In this document: piece after piece, positions 52,134 through 64,000 of the stretch
How the letters are laid out: every line of letters begins with the position of its first letter
How positions within the stretch are numbered: position 1 is the first letter of the stretch
Origin: Steinernema hermaphroditum
Taxonomy: Eukaryota; Nematoda; Chromadorea; Rhabditida; Steinernematidae
NCBI GenBank assembly: GCA_030435675.1
Contig: CM059622.1
Span: 11,284,001 to 11,348,000, forward strand
Length of the DNA: 64,000 nt
Reading direction: 5' to 3'
The notes under the pieces: generated by a model
Databases searched by the model: none
What the model was told of the DNA's origin: nothing
Seen by the model: the letters and a program-made list of their open reading frames with translations, nothing else
Program-made: the position numbers and the translations under genes

Positions 52134-55100
52134 ATGGAGGCGTTGGACACTTCCAAACTTCCCGCGGAGATTCGGGAGAGGTTGGCCGTGCTCGATCTCG
52201 AACTCTCCGAAGGCGACATCACGCAGAAAGGATATGATAAGAAGAAGAACTTGCTGTTGGTTCCCTACTTGCAGGCTCAATTGAACGGTGGGTTATTTTA
52301 CACTTCTTCTCTTAATGTATTTGCTTGTTTTGAATCCAAATACAAACACAACACAAGTAATAAAATGTATAACGGTTTCTTTAAACTCAGCACAGGGATA
52401 GTTGCTGTGATTTCTTCGTGTCGGATTACAAAGAGAGTATTCGTTTCGGTTCTTCCTACAGCGCTTTCCATTACTTACGTTCAAATGACCGTCGTTTTAG
52501 ACTGTGATTTTATATGTTGATTACATTTGATCATTTTTGTTTGGTTTACAACTATGACACGTTATGATTCATAGAACTGACTGGGAGAGGGCACTGTCAC
52601 CACTTAGTCATGACCGGTCTCCTCTGTCATGCTTGTATACTTGGGTTGGAACAGTAAAAATCGGACACTTTCAATGGTATTTATCTAAACCACACAGATT
52701 TTATTCGAGGTATTCACCGCTCGTATCAACCACTTTAGGGTAAGAGCCGAATTCCCCTTTGTGGAAATGCGGGATTTGAAGTCGAAATTTTTTTTATCCT
52801 ATATTCGACCTCTTACTTTTATTCTGAGTGATTTCCTCTGCTGTCGTCATTTACGGATGATCACAGACGACACTAAATCCGAGAGCTATTGTGGAAGTCA
52901 AGTTTAAAAGATGGGGCCTCAGGTAGCCGTACTTTATGAGGATTCAAGGGTCATTTTTCCAAACGTTTGGAAACGTTGAAGTTAACATAGCATTGTGATC
53001 TAGGGGGTTCATATTTTTGAGATTTGCTTATGATACACGGCGGACACAGCGATAGGTGCATTCTGAACCTAACATCCAAAAATGTACGTGCTTGGAGGCA
53101 ATTACCGTCCATCGCACAATTAACACAACAGCAAAACACAACGCTGCTTCGCATTATCGAACTGTCCAGGTGCTATGTTAAGGACAGTCAGGCCAGAACG
53201 ATCCTCCAAGATCAGATGGAATGCGAATCAGATTGTGGAGTGAGAGTTCACTGTACTCAACTCAACGATAATGTCCTGGGAGTAAACGTTATGAATTTAT
53301 AGGGTGTATCCGGTTTCACTGCTCCAACCTTTTATTTTTTAGCATAATGCTAACAATTTATTTATTTGAATGATGTTGTTGTTGAAAAGTACGATTTAAT
53401 TGCTTAATGCAAGGATTCAGAGCATTTGAAATTCTATTTAAAGTACCGGATGCACTGTGAACATAATAAGTCATTAGCGCCTAAGCTGCGAAATGCCCAG
53501 TCGAAGATATTTTCCTATGTAGGGAAACCAAATAATTATTGATCACATTGTAGATTACAGAATGTTATATTACGTTGAAAATCGTCATATTTTGACCGTA
53601 GTTTTGGCCACCAACCATACTGGCGAGACGTTAGGCAAGCAGGAAGTCTATACACTTTTTCTGCTCAAAAACCTTTCGCTTTTTATGAATATGCTATTTT
53701 CACCTTTTACCTCAATAACCCCTACAAGAAGATGACCCTTTCCGTTCTAGGTGGCACAAAGCCAGCGGCGTCTCCGCAGACCCGCGCCCGACGGCGCAAT
53801 CAGCGCCGTCTAACCAAAGACGAATCTCGGTTCCACTCGGAAATCCGCGCCGAGGCCGTGCAGCAGGCGCTCTCGCAATGGAAGCAAGAGGACAAAAACA
53901 TTCTGCAGCCGATCAAGCGCGGTGCCACGCAGCGACGGACGACCTCTTCGGATCAACAGCCGGCCGCACAGCTGCAGCGACGTCGTCGTACCGCTTCAGG
54001 TTGGTTCTTTGGCGACGATCGTTTACCGCTCCCCGCAATGTTGATCCTATTACCCTTTGCGATCGCTCGTTCCTCTCTGTCTCTATCTTGTCGGCTTCGG
54101 CCAGCTGCGGTCGGGATGGGCTCATGCTAATGGCGGCTGTTGCCAGCTGTGAGAAGTTTTATTGTAGAATAAGAAGTGGCGAGAGATGGGTTTGACGTTT
54201 ATTATGTCGATTTGCACAGAATGAGGTCTTATTGTTTTGAGAGAGCCCGATTTTGAGGGCCGTTTGATTTGAGAGCGTATATGAGTTGCTCCCGCTGCCT
54301 CTGACCTATGTGAAAAATTGTGATTATGTCCTTGTGTTCGAATTGATTTCTTGCATTTCTTGAATCCTGGTGTTCAGCTTAGACTCTGACTGACGTGCAT
54401 AGTGTCAGTTTAGTGAACCTTCTATGACTGCAAACGGGCTAACTTTGTCGAACTTCTGACACCCCCTTCAGGCAGCTTCCGTTACCGCTAATCTATTAGA
54501 GAAATCGTGTTCGCTATTAATCTCTCCAAGTCACTATGCCAGGCGGCGGTCGGAACCCTCGAACGCCGACGAAAACAAATGACATCTGAGTAACCGGGAG
54601 AACGAGCAAACAGCGAAGTAGCTGATCGCTTTTGCAAATATTTTGAGTGCTTCTTGACTTCCGAACTCAATTTTCTGTCCCATTTTGTGTTCACATCACA
54701 GTAGTTTTATATGAACTGTTGATACGGTAGCTCCTTTGCTCTCTATGCATGTTTTTCTTTTTCTTTTGCAGGCCTTCTGTGGAATTATTACCAGCTAGCT
54801 GTCGGTGTGCACTCCATTCATGACAACTACCGTAACCTCAGTGTCAAAAGCGCTTGCGTAACCTCTATTATACGTAACCCCAGGATGACCCTTTTGGTTC
54901 AACGGGCAGTTAAGTGATCAACACGCTGCTCTTCCCTTCAGCACTCACTTTTTGCCGTTTACGATCGCATATTAACTGCACAAACGCGTGGATTTGGAGT
55001 GGCGGAGGGACGAATTTGGTGTGCGCGCCCTTGAGAACGCTCGATGACGACCCGTTTTTTGAGCTGACTTCGGCCGCTGCTGGACCGTGTGTGTGATGGA

Positions 55101-58100
55101 GGTTAACTCACTCGCATCAATCACTCGCCCTCCGGGCACTGGCACCGCCGCCATGCGGTGCCACCAATTCCACAAGTAGCCCGAGAGTGTCCCCTCGCCA
55201 ATGGCCCAGTTCGATTCGTAGCCAGGGTCCAGATCTTATCTCCGATGCATGTATTTGCATTCGTATTTCGTTGGGAGCGCGTTGTGCCTAAGCTCGAACT
55301 AGAGCTACGAGCAACATAGCTTTTGAGTGCTTGTCCTTTACTTATTTTGGCTAGATTACAATAGAAATATGTAATGTATAGGATGAAGTGGTCCAAAGAT
55401 CCTGTTCCTCGACGGCAGCCTTCAAATCCGAGCTGGTTTTAAATAGGGTTGATATGATTCTTTCCAAGGCTTCTCCGTATTCTAAGGCACTAAACAGGAA
55501 ATTCCCAAGCTGTCTCTTGTTAAATTCAACCTGGTATCCTTCAGCTCCTTCAACTTCAAAATCCTTCAACTTTCGCCTCACAAGTGCAATTTGTAAACGA
55601 TCAGTGCCACTATGTCCCGACTAACACGAGTCGACACTTCTTCAAGGTTTTTGCACTCCGTGGACTCACAAAAAAAATTGCCCCCACTAATGACGGTCTT
55701 ATCTCTCGATTCGATCACTCGGAAAGTCGAGCGATTCGCCGTCAGATATCATCTCAAAATTGCGTTCGCCCCTCACCTGTTCATCCCGTCGAGGCTAAGA
55801 ATGAGTCATTATAACAGAACGCCCGAGGAACGGTCGACCCAATTTCGAAAGTCACTCGGCAACGCTTCTTCCCCGAGGGAACGACCGGTTTGCGGCTGCG
55901 GCATCGCATGTCCCACTCTTTGTCAACTCGAATCACGCCCGGAATTTGAATGCACATCCTTGTTTCCTGCTAACTTTGTCTAAGCTGCGTCACTTTGTGA
56001 CTCTGACATCGACAAACTTCGTGTCATTAATTGAGCAATTAAATGTGGGGAGCGTCTTTTTAATTACTGGTTGTCGAAAAACCGACTGGATTCCCATAAT
56101 TGTGAGTTTTTTGAGAAGAAGCGGCCGCTTCAAAGAGTCAAGTGAGTGGGACGAATTCTAGTTTTTCAAGTTCATTTCGCGCGTCCGTCGGCGTCATCTT
56201 GGTTGTTTCGAGGTGCTGAAGAGGGCGTTCACGCGATTTATGGCGATCCACTTAGCCTGTGTCTTCACTTGTGACTTATGCAACTGACGTGAGAATGTAT
56301 AGGGTCTACTTTGAACTTAAATCATTCTGGTCCTCTTGTTGGCATTGTGATCTCAATATGGTCTTGGGCACAGTTCCCAACCAAGTCGTGGTAAATGTTC
56401 ACGCGGATCTACCCTGCTCCTTTTGTTTACTGGTCTTGTGATCTTTAGGAGTATTTGATGTGTTTCTAGGTCGCTGTTCCCTCTTACCTCTTCTTCTCCA
56501 GTTACTTGATCACTTCAAGGCCTCTTAAGGTCCCAACACAAAAGCCATGAAAGCTTCTGTCTTGTGCATAGTACCTAGCTAAGTCGTGGTTAATGTTCGC
56601 CTAAAAGATCGATCTAAAATCTATCCTTTGGCATACAAGTCACCATTCAAGCGCTGCTTCCTCTTTGTGCTTTCGATTTATTTTACAGCCACGCATAACA
56701 GATCAGCTACGAAGGCTTCTCCCTTCATTATAAAAACAAGGCCGTCTCGGCAGTTGTCACTTCATTCACGTTCCCGTTTGATTTGCAAACGCCTCCATTT
56801 TCCAACAATCATCGATTACGTCTCGTCGATTGATTGCCTAGAATACGGAAATAATCTTAAATTGCTGACCGTCGAAATCGCAAATCGGACAAATCGCAGC
56901 CACTTTTTCCGTTCCATCACACGCTCCGCTAATCCGCCTAACGAGCCACTAAGCAGCTTAGAAACATGCGCGATAAATTATTCACTTGAGCGTGAATCCG
57001 GATTTGAAGTGACTGAAACGGGGAAGGGAGGTCGTTTTTGCCGTTCCGCGAAACTGGATCGCGAGAGCAAATCGTAAATATTACGCGAGCGCCTCCGACA
57101 ACAGATGCATGTATTTTATGTAATACAGATGGGGAAGCGAGGAGTGCATGCTGAAAGTAATCGTCCGCACAGGGTAATGTGTACCGGTTTTGTGCTCCTC
57201 ACCGGGCGGCGGCGTTCTTCTCGTGCAATTATCGTGCTCGTGAGTAAGCGCCCGCTGGCGACCAATTGCGCTGTTTTCGGCTCTCCCGTGTTCCATGGCT
57301 GCCCACTGTATTTTGGCGGTCGCCGACTGGCAGTACACATTCTAGGCATTTGTCTGAGACGTTCGGCGGAAAATGCCAAATTTTTGTGATCAAAACATTG
57401 TTGTATGTGTCAGAGGAAAATGGGTCTACGTGAGGAATGAAAGTTATGTGATATTTGGTTATTAATGAATACGCATACAGCTGAGTTCTGCTTTTGTTTG
57501 ACTAAATATTCGGTTTATATAAAATTTTTGCTGAAATGTCAATATTCACTATTTATCTACTGTGAAAAGTATCTCCTTTTTTTCTATAATGTAAAAGAGA
57601 TAAAAATGTGTTAATGTTCATAATTAAAGTGTTGAAATACTTTTCACGAATTAACTCAAAACTCGTGTAACTCGTGAAAAGTATTTCAACACTTTAATTA
57701 TGAAAATTAACACATTTTTATCTCTTTTACATTATAGAAAAATAGGAGATTCTTAAGAGGTTCCAAACGCATAAATTATTTATTGAATGTTTGAGAGTGG
57801 CGTTTCCTAGGATAGTCATCCAGGATTAAGTGGAAAATCCATCCAGTCCAAATCATTCTGTATCTCTCGGCGGCCACGTCGTAAAGTTCATAACTTTGTT
57901 CGCTTTATTGGTGGACTTTATTAACATTTTTTTGTTCGTAATGTGGCTGAAGCAAAACTGTAGCCACAGTTTCCGATTATTTGTATCGGTATATAGCTTA
58001 ACATTGATCCAACATTCTTCGCCGTTCTGTATTCTTGATGCGGTGATTTTGACCCAAGAATCTAAAATGTATTCTTGATTACTATATGCATAATATAAAC

Positions 58101-61100
58101 AAAAAAAAATAAACACTAGCCATTTCGACGGGCTTCACCAACTTCATGGGTCGCCACGATTTTCATGTTTTTTTAATTATCTGGCATTTTCACGGACCGC
58201 CTTAGGTAGCCCATGAATGGCGGTAGACTAGTGAATTTCCAAAGGGCCAAGTAAATTGTGCACCATTTCTAAGCTAATCTGTCAAGACTGCAGGGTGTTC
58301 AGAAAGTTCTGCAACACGAAAACAATTTTTGGGAACGAAACGTAACGAAACGAAACCCAAACCACACTACCTTATTCAGCACGCAAAACTGGAAAAACGG
58401 GGGTGGAATTGTCATGATGGCACTGAAACCATGCGCCATTTTCGGTGTTGTCTTCATTATTAAGAGAAATGTATTTAGAAATTTAAGTCTCTGGATCATG
58501 ACTATCACTATGTAATCGCAGAGTACCACCTTTTTGGCACTGTTCATTTATTAGAACGTCTGCGTGAGGTGCTGAGCTATATTCCCATCACAATGTCTCT
58601 GTATATTGCTCCTTGCTCTACACTTGTCACTTTTTTTATCCCCAAGAGCCACTTCGTTGACATATTGCTTGAGCAAAAACAAGCAAAGACCACTTATACA
58701 ATTGTGTTCTCGTCGAGTCCAAAGAGTCCATGTCCTGACCAGCACTAAGTCCCATTCTTCTCAATCATCGGCTCAAGGCTCGAATGCACACCGTGATTAA
58801 TTAATATTCCTTTCCGCTCCAGCCAATTGCCCCTCCTCTCCTCCTCCTCCTTCTCGTCCAGCTCTCGGTCCTTTCCATCCTTCGTCCGACGTCGGCAACT
58901 TTGATCGCCGATTTTGTAATCTGATATTCACTAACCTCAACTCGACAACAAGGGTCATTTGCGCCAAATTTATTCGCGTTCCCACTCGAAGGTGCACTTC
59001 CTGCCTGTTTCGACGCCCTCCTTCCCCTCACTCACACAAACACATATCACACTTCAACAGTCTCTTAAGAAGTCCGCGTCTGTGACAGCGTCGGAGAGCG
59101 TATTTATTGCCCAACAACTGTCCGTCCATTGTTTACTCAGGCTTCTCACGCCGGCGCTTGTATTACTTGGATTACTCGATCGCGTTTGTTTACCGGGCAC
59201 GCCGCCCAGAGCGGGGCTATTGTATGAGCCGATGAGATGGTCAGATTGATGAACTCGTGTGGAAGAGGTCATTGTTGGGTGGAGGTGGAACTGGGTTGGC
59301 TCTAGTGTATCTAATCCCGGCCTCGTTGAATAGTATTTTACTTTTATGCTTGGTTAACGAAATGGAAGTAATGTTAGAATTTTAGTATCTACTTTCACAG
59401 CGGCTCATATTTCTATGATTGTTGACGAGATATAAGCAGGATGTATAATAATTACACAGAGATCGGTTTAGGATCGCTTTTTAGAGGATTGCCTCGGGAT
59501 AGCGATTCCATTCATTCTCGCAACCGGTTCCAACCGTTTGTGAATCAGCTGGCGAGGTGCAAAACTGCAGAATTCTGCAAACTCGCCTCTACTCATTCAG
59601 TGCATTCCTAATTTCGGCGCCCTTTTGCTCACGCACCCATTGTCATCTAAATTTAGTTTTATCACTTCCTAACGAACCTCCGCCGACGTCTTTTTTGCGA
59701 GGTCAATTAATGAATAAAATATGGACGATGGCGGCGCCCACACGGCGCCGGAAGGAGGAGGCGACTCGGATTGACTATTATGCGGTGATCCAGCGCGTGC
59801 TCGGATTAGCGCTTGCCCGTTCGTGGCTGACCTCATTTGTGCCCAGCCTCATTCCTGATTTTTCGTTTGTAATTATCGTCGCTGCTGCACCTGGATTACA
59901 CAACGGCTGCGCTCCGTGATTGATTTCGTTTTCGAACCTTTTGCCGATGCGACCGTGTGATAGGCGAAAAGAAGATTAATTTGCAGAGACGAATGGGTCT
60001 AGTTACTTGAAATCGCGGTGGAAAGATCAGTTGTATAATGTTCTGTTTGACATTCAGTGGGCTAGTATCTCATGTGTTTCATATCCTCGGCTACCAGATA
60101 TACAAGTCGGCCAATTTTGCAAAGCTTGGCAAACAGATATCACTCAGTTTCATGATATCTCCTGGTGAAGATAGTCTTCTTTGGACATATTCCGTTTTGT
60201 AATTGCTGATCATTTTGAAAGTGAATTATGAATGTACTAAGCAAAGGCTTCTACGAGGTCGAGGTGGCCTGGCTTGGCCAGTAGCCGGATCTTACTCAAA
60301 ATTTAGAAGGCATCCTGAAATATCAAGGTGAAATCATCTCTATACTCCCAGATCTCCAAGACAGGTCTGATTACTTGAAATCGCAGTGGAAAGATCATTT
60401 GTACTATATTCAGTTTGACATTCAGTGGGCTTGTATCACTTGTGTTTTATATCCTATTATATAAGCCCTCCATTTTCACAAAACTTGTCAAATACTATTA
60501 AAGTTTGATTTTTATTTTTGGCGTTCAGCAGACTAATGCAGTGATAGCACGACTTCCATAATCAGTCAAGAAGCGTACCAAAATGCGGTCCGATTATTTT
60601 CTGTGCTATTTCGTTGAAGAAACCGCAGATAAATCCACTCTTAATTCCGTAAATTCATCTTAGGTTCAGGTATCTTGCAGTTCCTATCTTCCAGTACTTT
60701 CCTAGCCAGATCTCACAGATTTCTCATACCGTAAATATAATAATCGCTCGACTGCGGTCCATTTTTGTCGGTGTTGAATTAACGGAAGATACATTCACAC
60801 TTAAACCCACAAATTTACATCTAAGCCTTGAACTTTCCATGTGACAAACACGAACAGTTGCCCTCCACGCGTAACACAGTGCGAAACCACATTGTTTTTC
60901 ACTCTATATCGCGCCTGCTCCTATTCATCGCTTGTCCTCCGTTCCAATATTTTACACCGCGGTCATGTAACGATACGAAAAGTTACACATTGTGAATTTT
61001 TTGTGCGTCGCCTGTGGCCTCAAAGCGTGTGGTGTCGCTGGCGGACCCAATTAATCGGGACCATAATCACCGTGCCGCATACTTCTAGAGATCCCTGTGG

Positions 61101-63929
61101 CGATCGTGAGGCGCTCAAACGGCCTCTCGCCAATCTCATGCCAATCCACTAGTCTGAGAACATCTGTGGTGAGCCTCCGTCGATCGTTCTCTCGCCGCAT
61201 CGGAACGAGCGAGAATGCGCGAAAAGACGATTGTTGATCTTACGCGCATGGATCGCCATATCAGCTACGTCTCGTATTGTAAGTGCGGTGGCGATCCCAA
61301 ATCGCTTTGTGTCGAATGGGGGGAACTTATCGAAGTTGACACTTATATCCTTCTTCTCATCTCACAGCGCCCCCTTCCACTTATGGGAAAACATAAAATC
61401 ATTATGATCACTCGCGCAATGACTTAATCTCAATTCGACTTTTTAGATAGCAGCTCCGACGAGGACGACAGTCTCTTCGGGTCAACAGGAAGGAATAAAA
61501 GTGCGAATCAGTCGCTGCAGAAGAAAAAAGAGAAAACGGCGCAATCGCGCGCCGATCACAACTTGAACGGGAGGTCGAAGAGCGGATCTGTCATAAGCGG
61601 TGGGTTCATTCGCCTTTTGGGTGTTCTATTTGGGAACATGGCCTTAAAACAGGGATGTTTGTTGGTGGCGAGACCGATAAGAGCTTTTAGAATGTCTGAA
61701 AAGAAAGACAAACACGTTACTAAACCGACGCTCGCTCGTCAGTCATGAGTTTTTTTGAAAAAAGAGATGAGTAATTGTTTACGTCCGAAGAGCGAAAGAG
61801 AAAGATAGTGCTCCCTTCCCGTTAATTGCATGTTGTGGTGCTCCCAGTGTGTGGGGCGTTTGAAAGTCTCTTTTAATTTCTGTAGTTTTAGCGATGAGCA
61901 TTGTTGCTTTTTTGGGGTACGTTTGGCAGTTGGAATAGGATAGCTATGCTGAGTGAACCCAGATTTATGCCCAGAAATCTGCTCTAAAGTTTCTATGTCT
62001 AGCAATATTCAAGGTGTTCTAAATTAACTTGAACTCACTTTCCTGGCTTCCGTGTTCTGCGTCACATAACCTTCCGAGTCAAGGTGACCAAACCAGTTTC
62101 CACATGACGAGTCCTTCTTTGTCCATATGAACCCTCAAATTGTGAGAAATGAGCTTGCGTTAAATTGTGAAATGAGCTGAGAAAGACTGATTTTCGATTT
62201 TCCTCTGATTCTCGGATTCGTATTTCTATCATGTTTGCGGACTTTCCTGCATCTATAATTAATCTACTGGGAGCGCAGGGATAACAAACAAATCTTTAAC
62301 CAAGAATAGCTCCTCTCCGCAGCCTAGTGAGGTTCTGTTTTATGTCCTCTTCTTCCCGCTTTGTTTTTTCTTGTTGTTACCATGTAGTCTGGCAACGGAA
62401 CCAAATTCGTAGTGGAGATAGAGGTCAAAAATAACCGCTAGTCATCGATGAAACGTCAACATCCTGCTTTCATATCCCCTGCCCCGGTCAATAATTCCTT
62501 TCCCTTTCAGATGAAAGAATGCCCACTTTCATGTGTCCACCGCCAGACCTGACCAGTAGCGCTGCAGAAGCGGTGATGCGCCGCGCGACGGCCCGGCAAC
62601 AAGAACGTGAGCAGCGTCAACATGCCATGGTAAGTCTTTATGGCTGACGGGTGTAATCGCCTTGTTTTCCAAGCGCTTTGCATGTCACTTAGCGAGCCTA
62701 TCGGAAATCGTCAATGAGACCGTTGTGCTATTATGCTCGGTCTTTAGTTGCGTGTTTGTGGGATGCTGGGGTTTTAGTGTCTTAGTCTTTGGACCGTGAG
62801 AACAGACCTAACATCGATGTTAAGATAGTCACTTTATGTTGGCAATTAGAGACCTCCTAACATCTACATTACTTCCCTTTCACAGGATGCGTCGTGCATT
62901 TACATACTATTGCATTAGCAAAGTGCCTTTACGCGCACTAAGTCCTCTGCGTGCTGATTTAATTTCGCCATTTGCAGCTTGAATCCGTCATCTCGGCCGC
63001 CGCGAAAGAAACTAAAGACGACGCGCACAACTATCAGAACGTAGTGGTGGGGGAAACGACCGCCGATCAGCTGATAGTGCCTCCTCCGCGGACGACTTCC
63101 TCGACGCTTGACAACAAGAGCAGCGAGGGAGAGGACGCCGTGTACGTGAACACGCAGACCACGACGACCACCGATTCCGGAAACTGTCCGGACTTCCAGA
63201 ACGCCATCATTCGTAAGTTTTTACTGAAAGCTTCAATGAATCCGCACTTATCAGTATTCTTCATTTGATGACCTTGGGCCTTGATTAAGAGAGTTGAATT
63301 GAGATCGGTAGTCCTAATGCACAACTATCCATGCCGAATAGCCTTTCATATGTTCGGTCGGTTTCAACGACTGATTTTCAATAGTAATGTTTCGTCCAAC
63401 AATCGCTAAGTTGCATCGTCTGAGTCAGTGTATTATGACACATTTTTGACTCACAAGTGTGTCCTGAAAAATTGAAGAATCACTGTCGGATTGGCGTCAG
63501 TGCCGCTTATCGAGACTAGAGCTTTAGACACCACGGAAATTATCAAATTTTCTAATTAAAGTTTATCATGTTGATCAGGGTCGAGGTACTCACTTTTCAC
63601 ATTGACTTGCGCAAAGTCTTATCACCTCGTTATTCATTTTTAATTCAATTTTATTCAATACTATTCAATTTATCACTGCTACTTACTGTATGAAATTTTA
63701 CAGACTACCACATTACACACATTACTTTAGCCATTATGCCACTAATGAAAGTTTGCCCTGGAATAATTTCCTAAAGTAGATTAAAGATAAAGAATCCATG
63801 GTGAAAGATAATATACACCAAGCAAGGTTTACGAAAAGTATAATTTTATTTCGAAAATAATTTTCCCTTTCAGCGATCAAGCCAGCAAAAGTGTCGCTCA
63901 AAATCCAACAGCTTCTTCACTCGCTGCAG
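52134..63929 (+). CDS. dip-2: DIP2 (disco-interacting protein 2) orthologue, 5' exons only
   Basis: Exons 52134-52287, 53751-53999, 61447-61599, 62511-62629, 62978-63212 and 63874-63929 join in consistent phase (1,1,1,0,1,0). Exon 1 encodes LPAEIRERLAVLDLELSEGD and ITQKGYDKKKNLLLVPYL, the DMAP1-binding domain that opens DIP2 proteins. Exon 2 gives the SRFHSEIRAEAVQQALSQWK stretch, exon 3 the acidic SSSDEDDSLFG, and exon 6 IKPAKVSLKIQQLLHSLQ, which in DIP2 precedes the first adenylate-forming domain. The catalytic-type AMP-binding domains lie beyond the window. DIP2 acts in fatty-acid/acyl-CoA-like metabolism and neuronal morphology; the worm homologue restrains neurite sprouting. Intron 2 is 7.4 kb. 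The next exon, near 63966, is not resolved. Confidence 0.93.
57571..57750. repeat. Inverted repeat with ~80-bp arms in DIP2 intron 2
   Basis: The left arm 57571-57659 and right arm 57672-57750 are near-perfect complements with a loop of about 12 bases. Shared sequence includes CTATAATGTAAAAGAGATAA, AACACATTTTTA and CTCGTGAAAAGTATTTCAAC. It could be a small foldback transposon; transcribed, it would form a long hairpin. Confidence 0.8.
59997..60455. repeat. Pair of ~90-bp direct repeats in DIP2 intron 2
   Basis: 59997-60090 and 60364-60455 share TTACTTGAAATCGC, GTGGAAAGATCA and TTTGACATTCAGTGGGCT. Diverged by roughly 15 percent by eye; no coding signal. Confidence 0.65.
61215..61278 (+). CDS. 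dip-2: Likely alternative first exon of DIP2
   Basis: An ATG frame of 21 codons plus one base (MREKTIVDLTRMDRHISYVSY) ends at a strong donor TT|GTAAGTG. The phase (1) equals that of exon 2, so it joins exon 3 (61447) in frame after a 168-nt intron. The isoform would lack the DMAP1-binding domain and start just before the acidic SSSDEDD segment. Based on splice-site and phase logic only. Confidence 0.45.
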
Positions 63930-64000
63930 GTCAGTTTATCTCCTAAGTGCTAACATCGTTAACGCCGCCGGCAGATCGTCCTCACGCGCTCGATTGCATT

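Larger units (their letters stand above)
54000..61446 (+). other. DIP2 intron 2 (7.4 kb)
   Basis: It contains a long inverted repeat (57571-57750), a direct-repeat pair (59997-60455), GC-richer islands at 55080-55320, 56700-57330, 58800-59250 and 59690-59930 that may be regulatory, and an alternative first exon at its 3' end. No nested gene is convincing. Confidence 0.6.

Noticed and set aside
53024..53302. Frame of 92 codons in DIP2 intron 1 that seemed transposase-like
   Set aside because: No helix-turn-helix or DDE motif can be found, and no terminal repeats flank it.
54771..54916. Possible extra DIP2 exon after a TTTTGCAG acceptor
   Set aside because: The in-frame sequence does not resemble DIP2 and reaches a stop, whereas exon 2 to 61447 is phase-consistent and matches the family.

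Overview
The window reads as nuclear DNA of a nematode, probably a rhabditid-type worm; I cannot name the species. The evidence is short introns (28-50 nt in several genes) with GTAAG donors and TTTCAG acceptors, T-rich acceptors a few bases upstream of start codons that look like spliced-leader sites, a BEL/Pao retroelement with a phlebovirus-G2-like envelope of the kind known from nematodes, and animal single-copy genes (HINT, RABIF/MSS4, DIP2).

Layout. (1) 1-3782: a decayed LINE whose 5' end lies outside the window. (2) 3783-37168: an accessory block of segmental duplications. Its building units are a glutathione S-transferase kappa block (copies at 3.8, 25.1 and 30.9 kb, remnant at 37.06 kb) and a block with an intact 347-codon gene of unknown function on the minus strand (copies at 21.1, 26.9 and 34.2 kb). 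Two copies of the second block carry a 1181-bp TTAA-flanked DNA element. A 13.9-kb BEL/Pao element (6449-20366, minus strand, LTRs and 5-bp target duplication intact) sits in this block and itself holds a nested, 3'-truncated BEL fragment. (3) 37338-42280: three HINT (histidine triad) copies. The last two belong to a ~1.66-kb tandem duplication carrying HINT, a Mediator-9-like gene and the start of RABIF; the right-hand set (40438-42220) looks ancestral and intact. (4) 42316-44709, minus: two neighbouring genes, the outer one secreted, built of a repeated ~100-residue module that I do not recognise. (5) 45518-45753: a probable two-exon, 63-residue membrane microprotein. (6) 46806-47063: tRNA-Glu(TTC) and tRNA-Phe(GAA). 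(7) 47064-52133: intergenic DNA. (8) 52134 to the right edge: the first exons of a DIP2 (disco-interacting protein 2) orthologue on the plus strand, with a 7.4-kb second intron and a likely alternative first exon at 61215.

The most interesting part is the duplicated accessory block. The 347-codon gene differs between copies 1 and 2 almost only by amino-acid-changing substitutions (hand count about 36 nonsynonymous to 6 synonymous), while about 3 kb of adjacent DNA is over 99.8 percent identical. Copies 1 and 3 are nearly identical, and the third block carries 76 bp of the BEL LTR. This suggests BEL insertion, then segmental copying or gene conversion, plus diversifying selection on an unknown, intronless protein. 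Coordinates of spliced genes are my own hand models.
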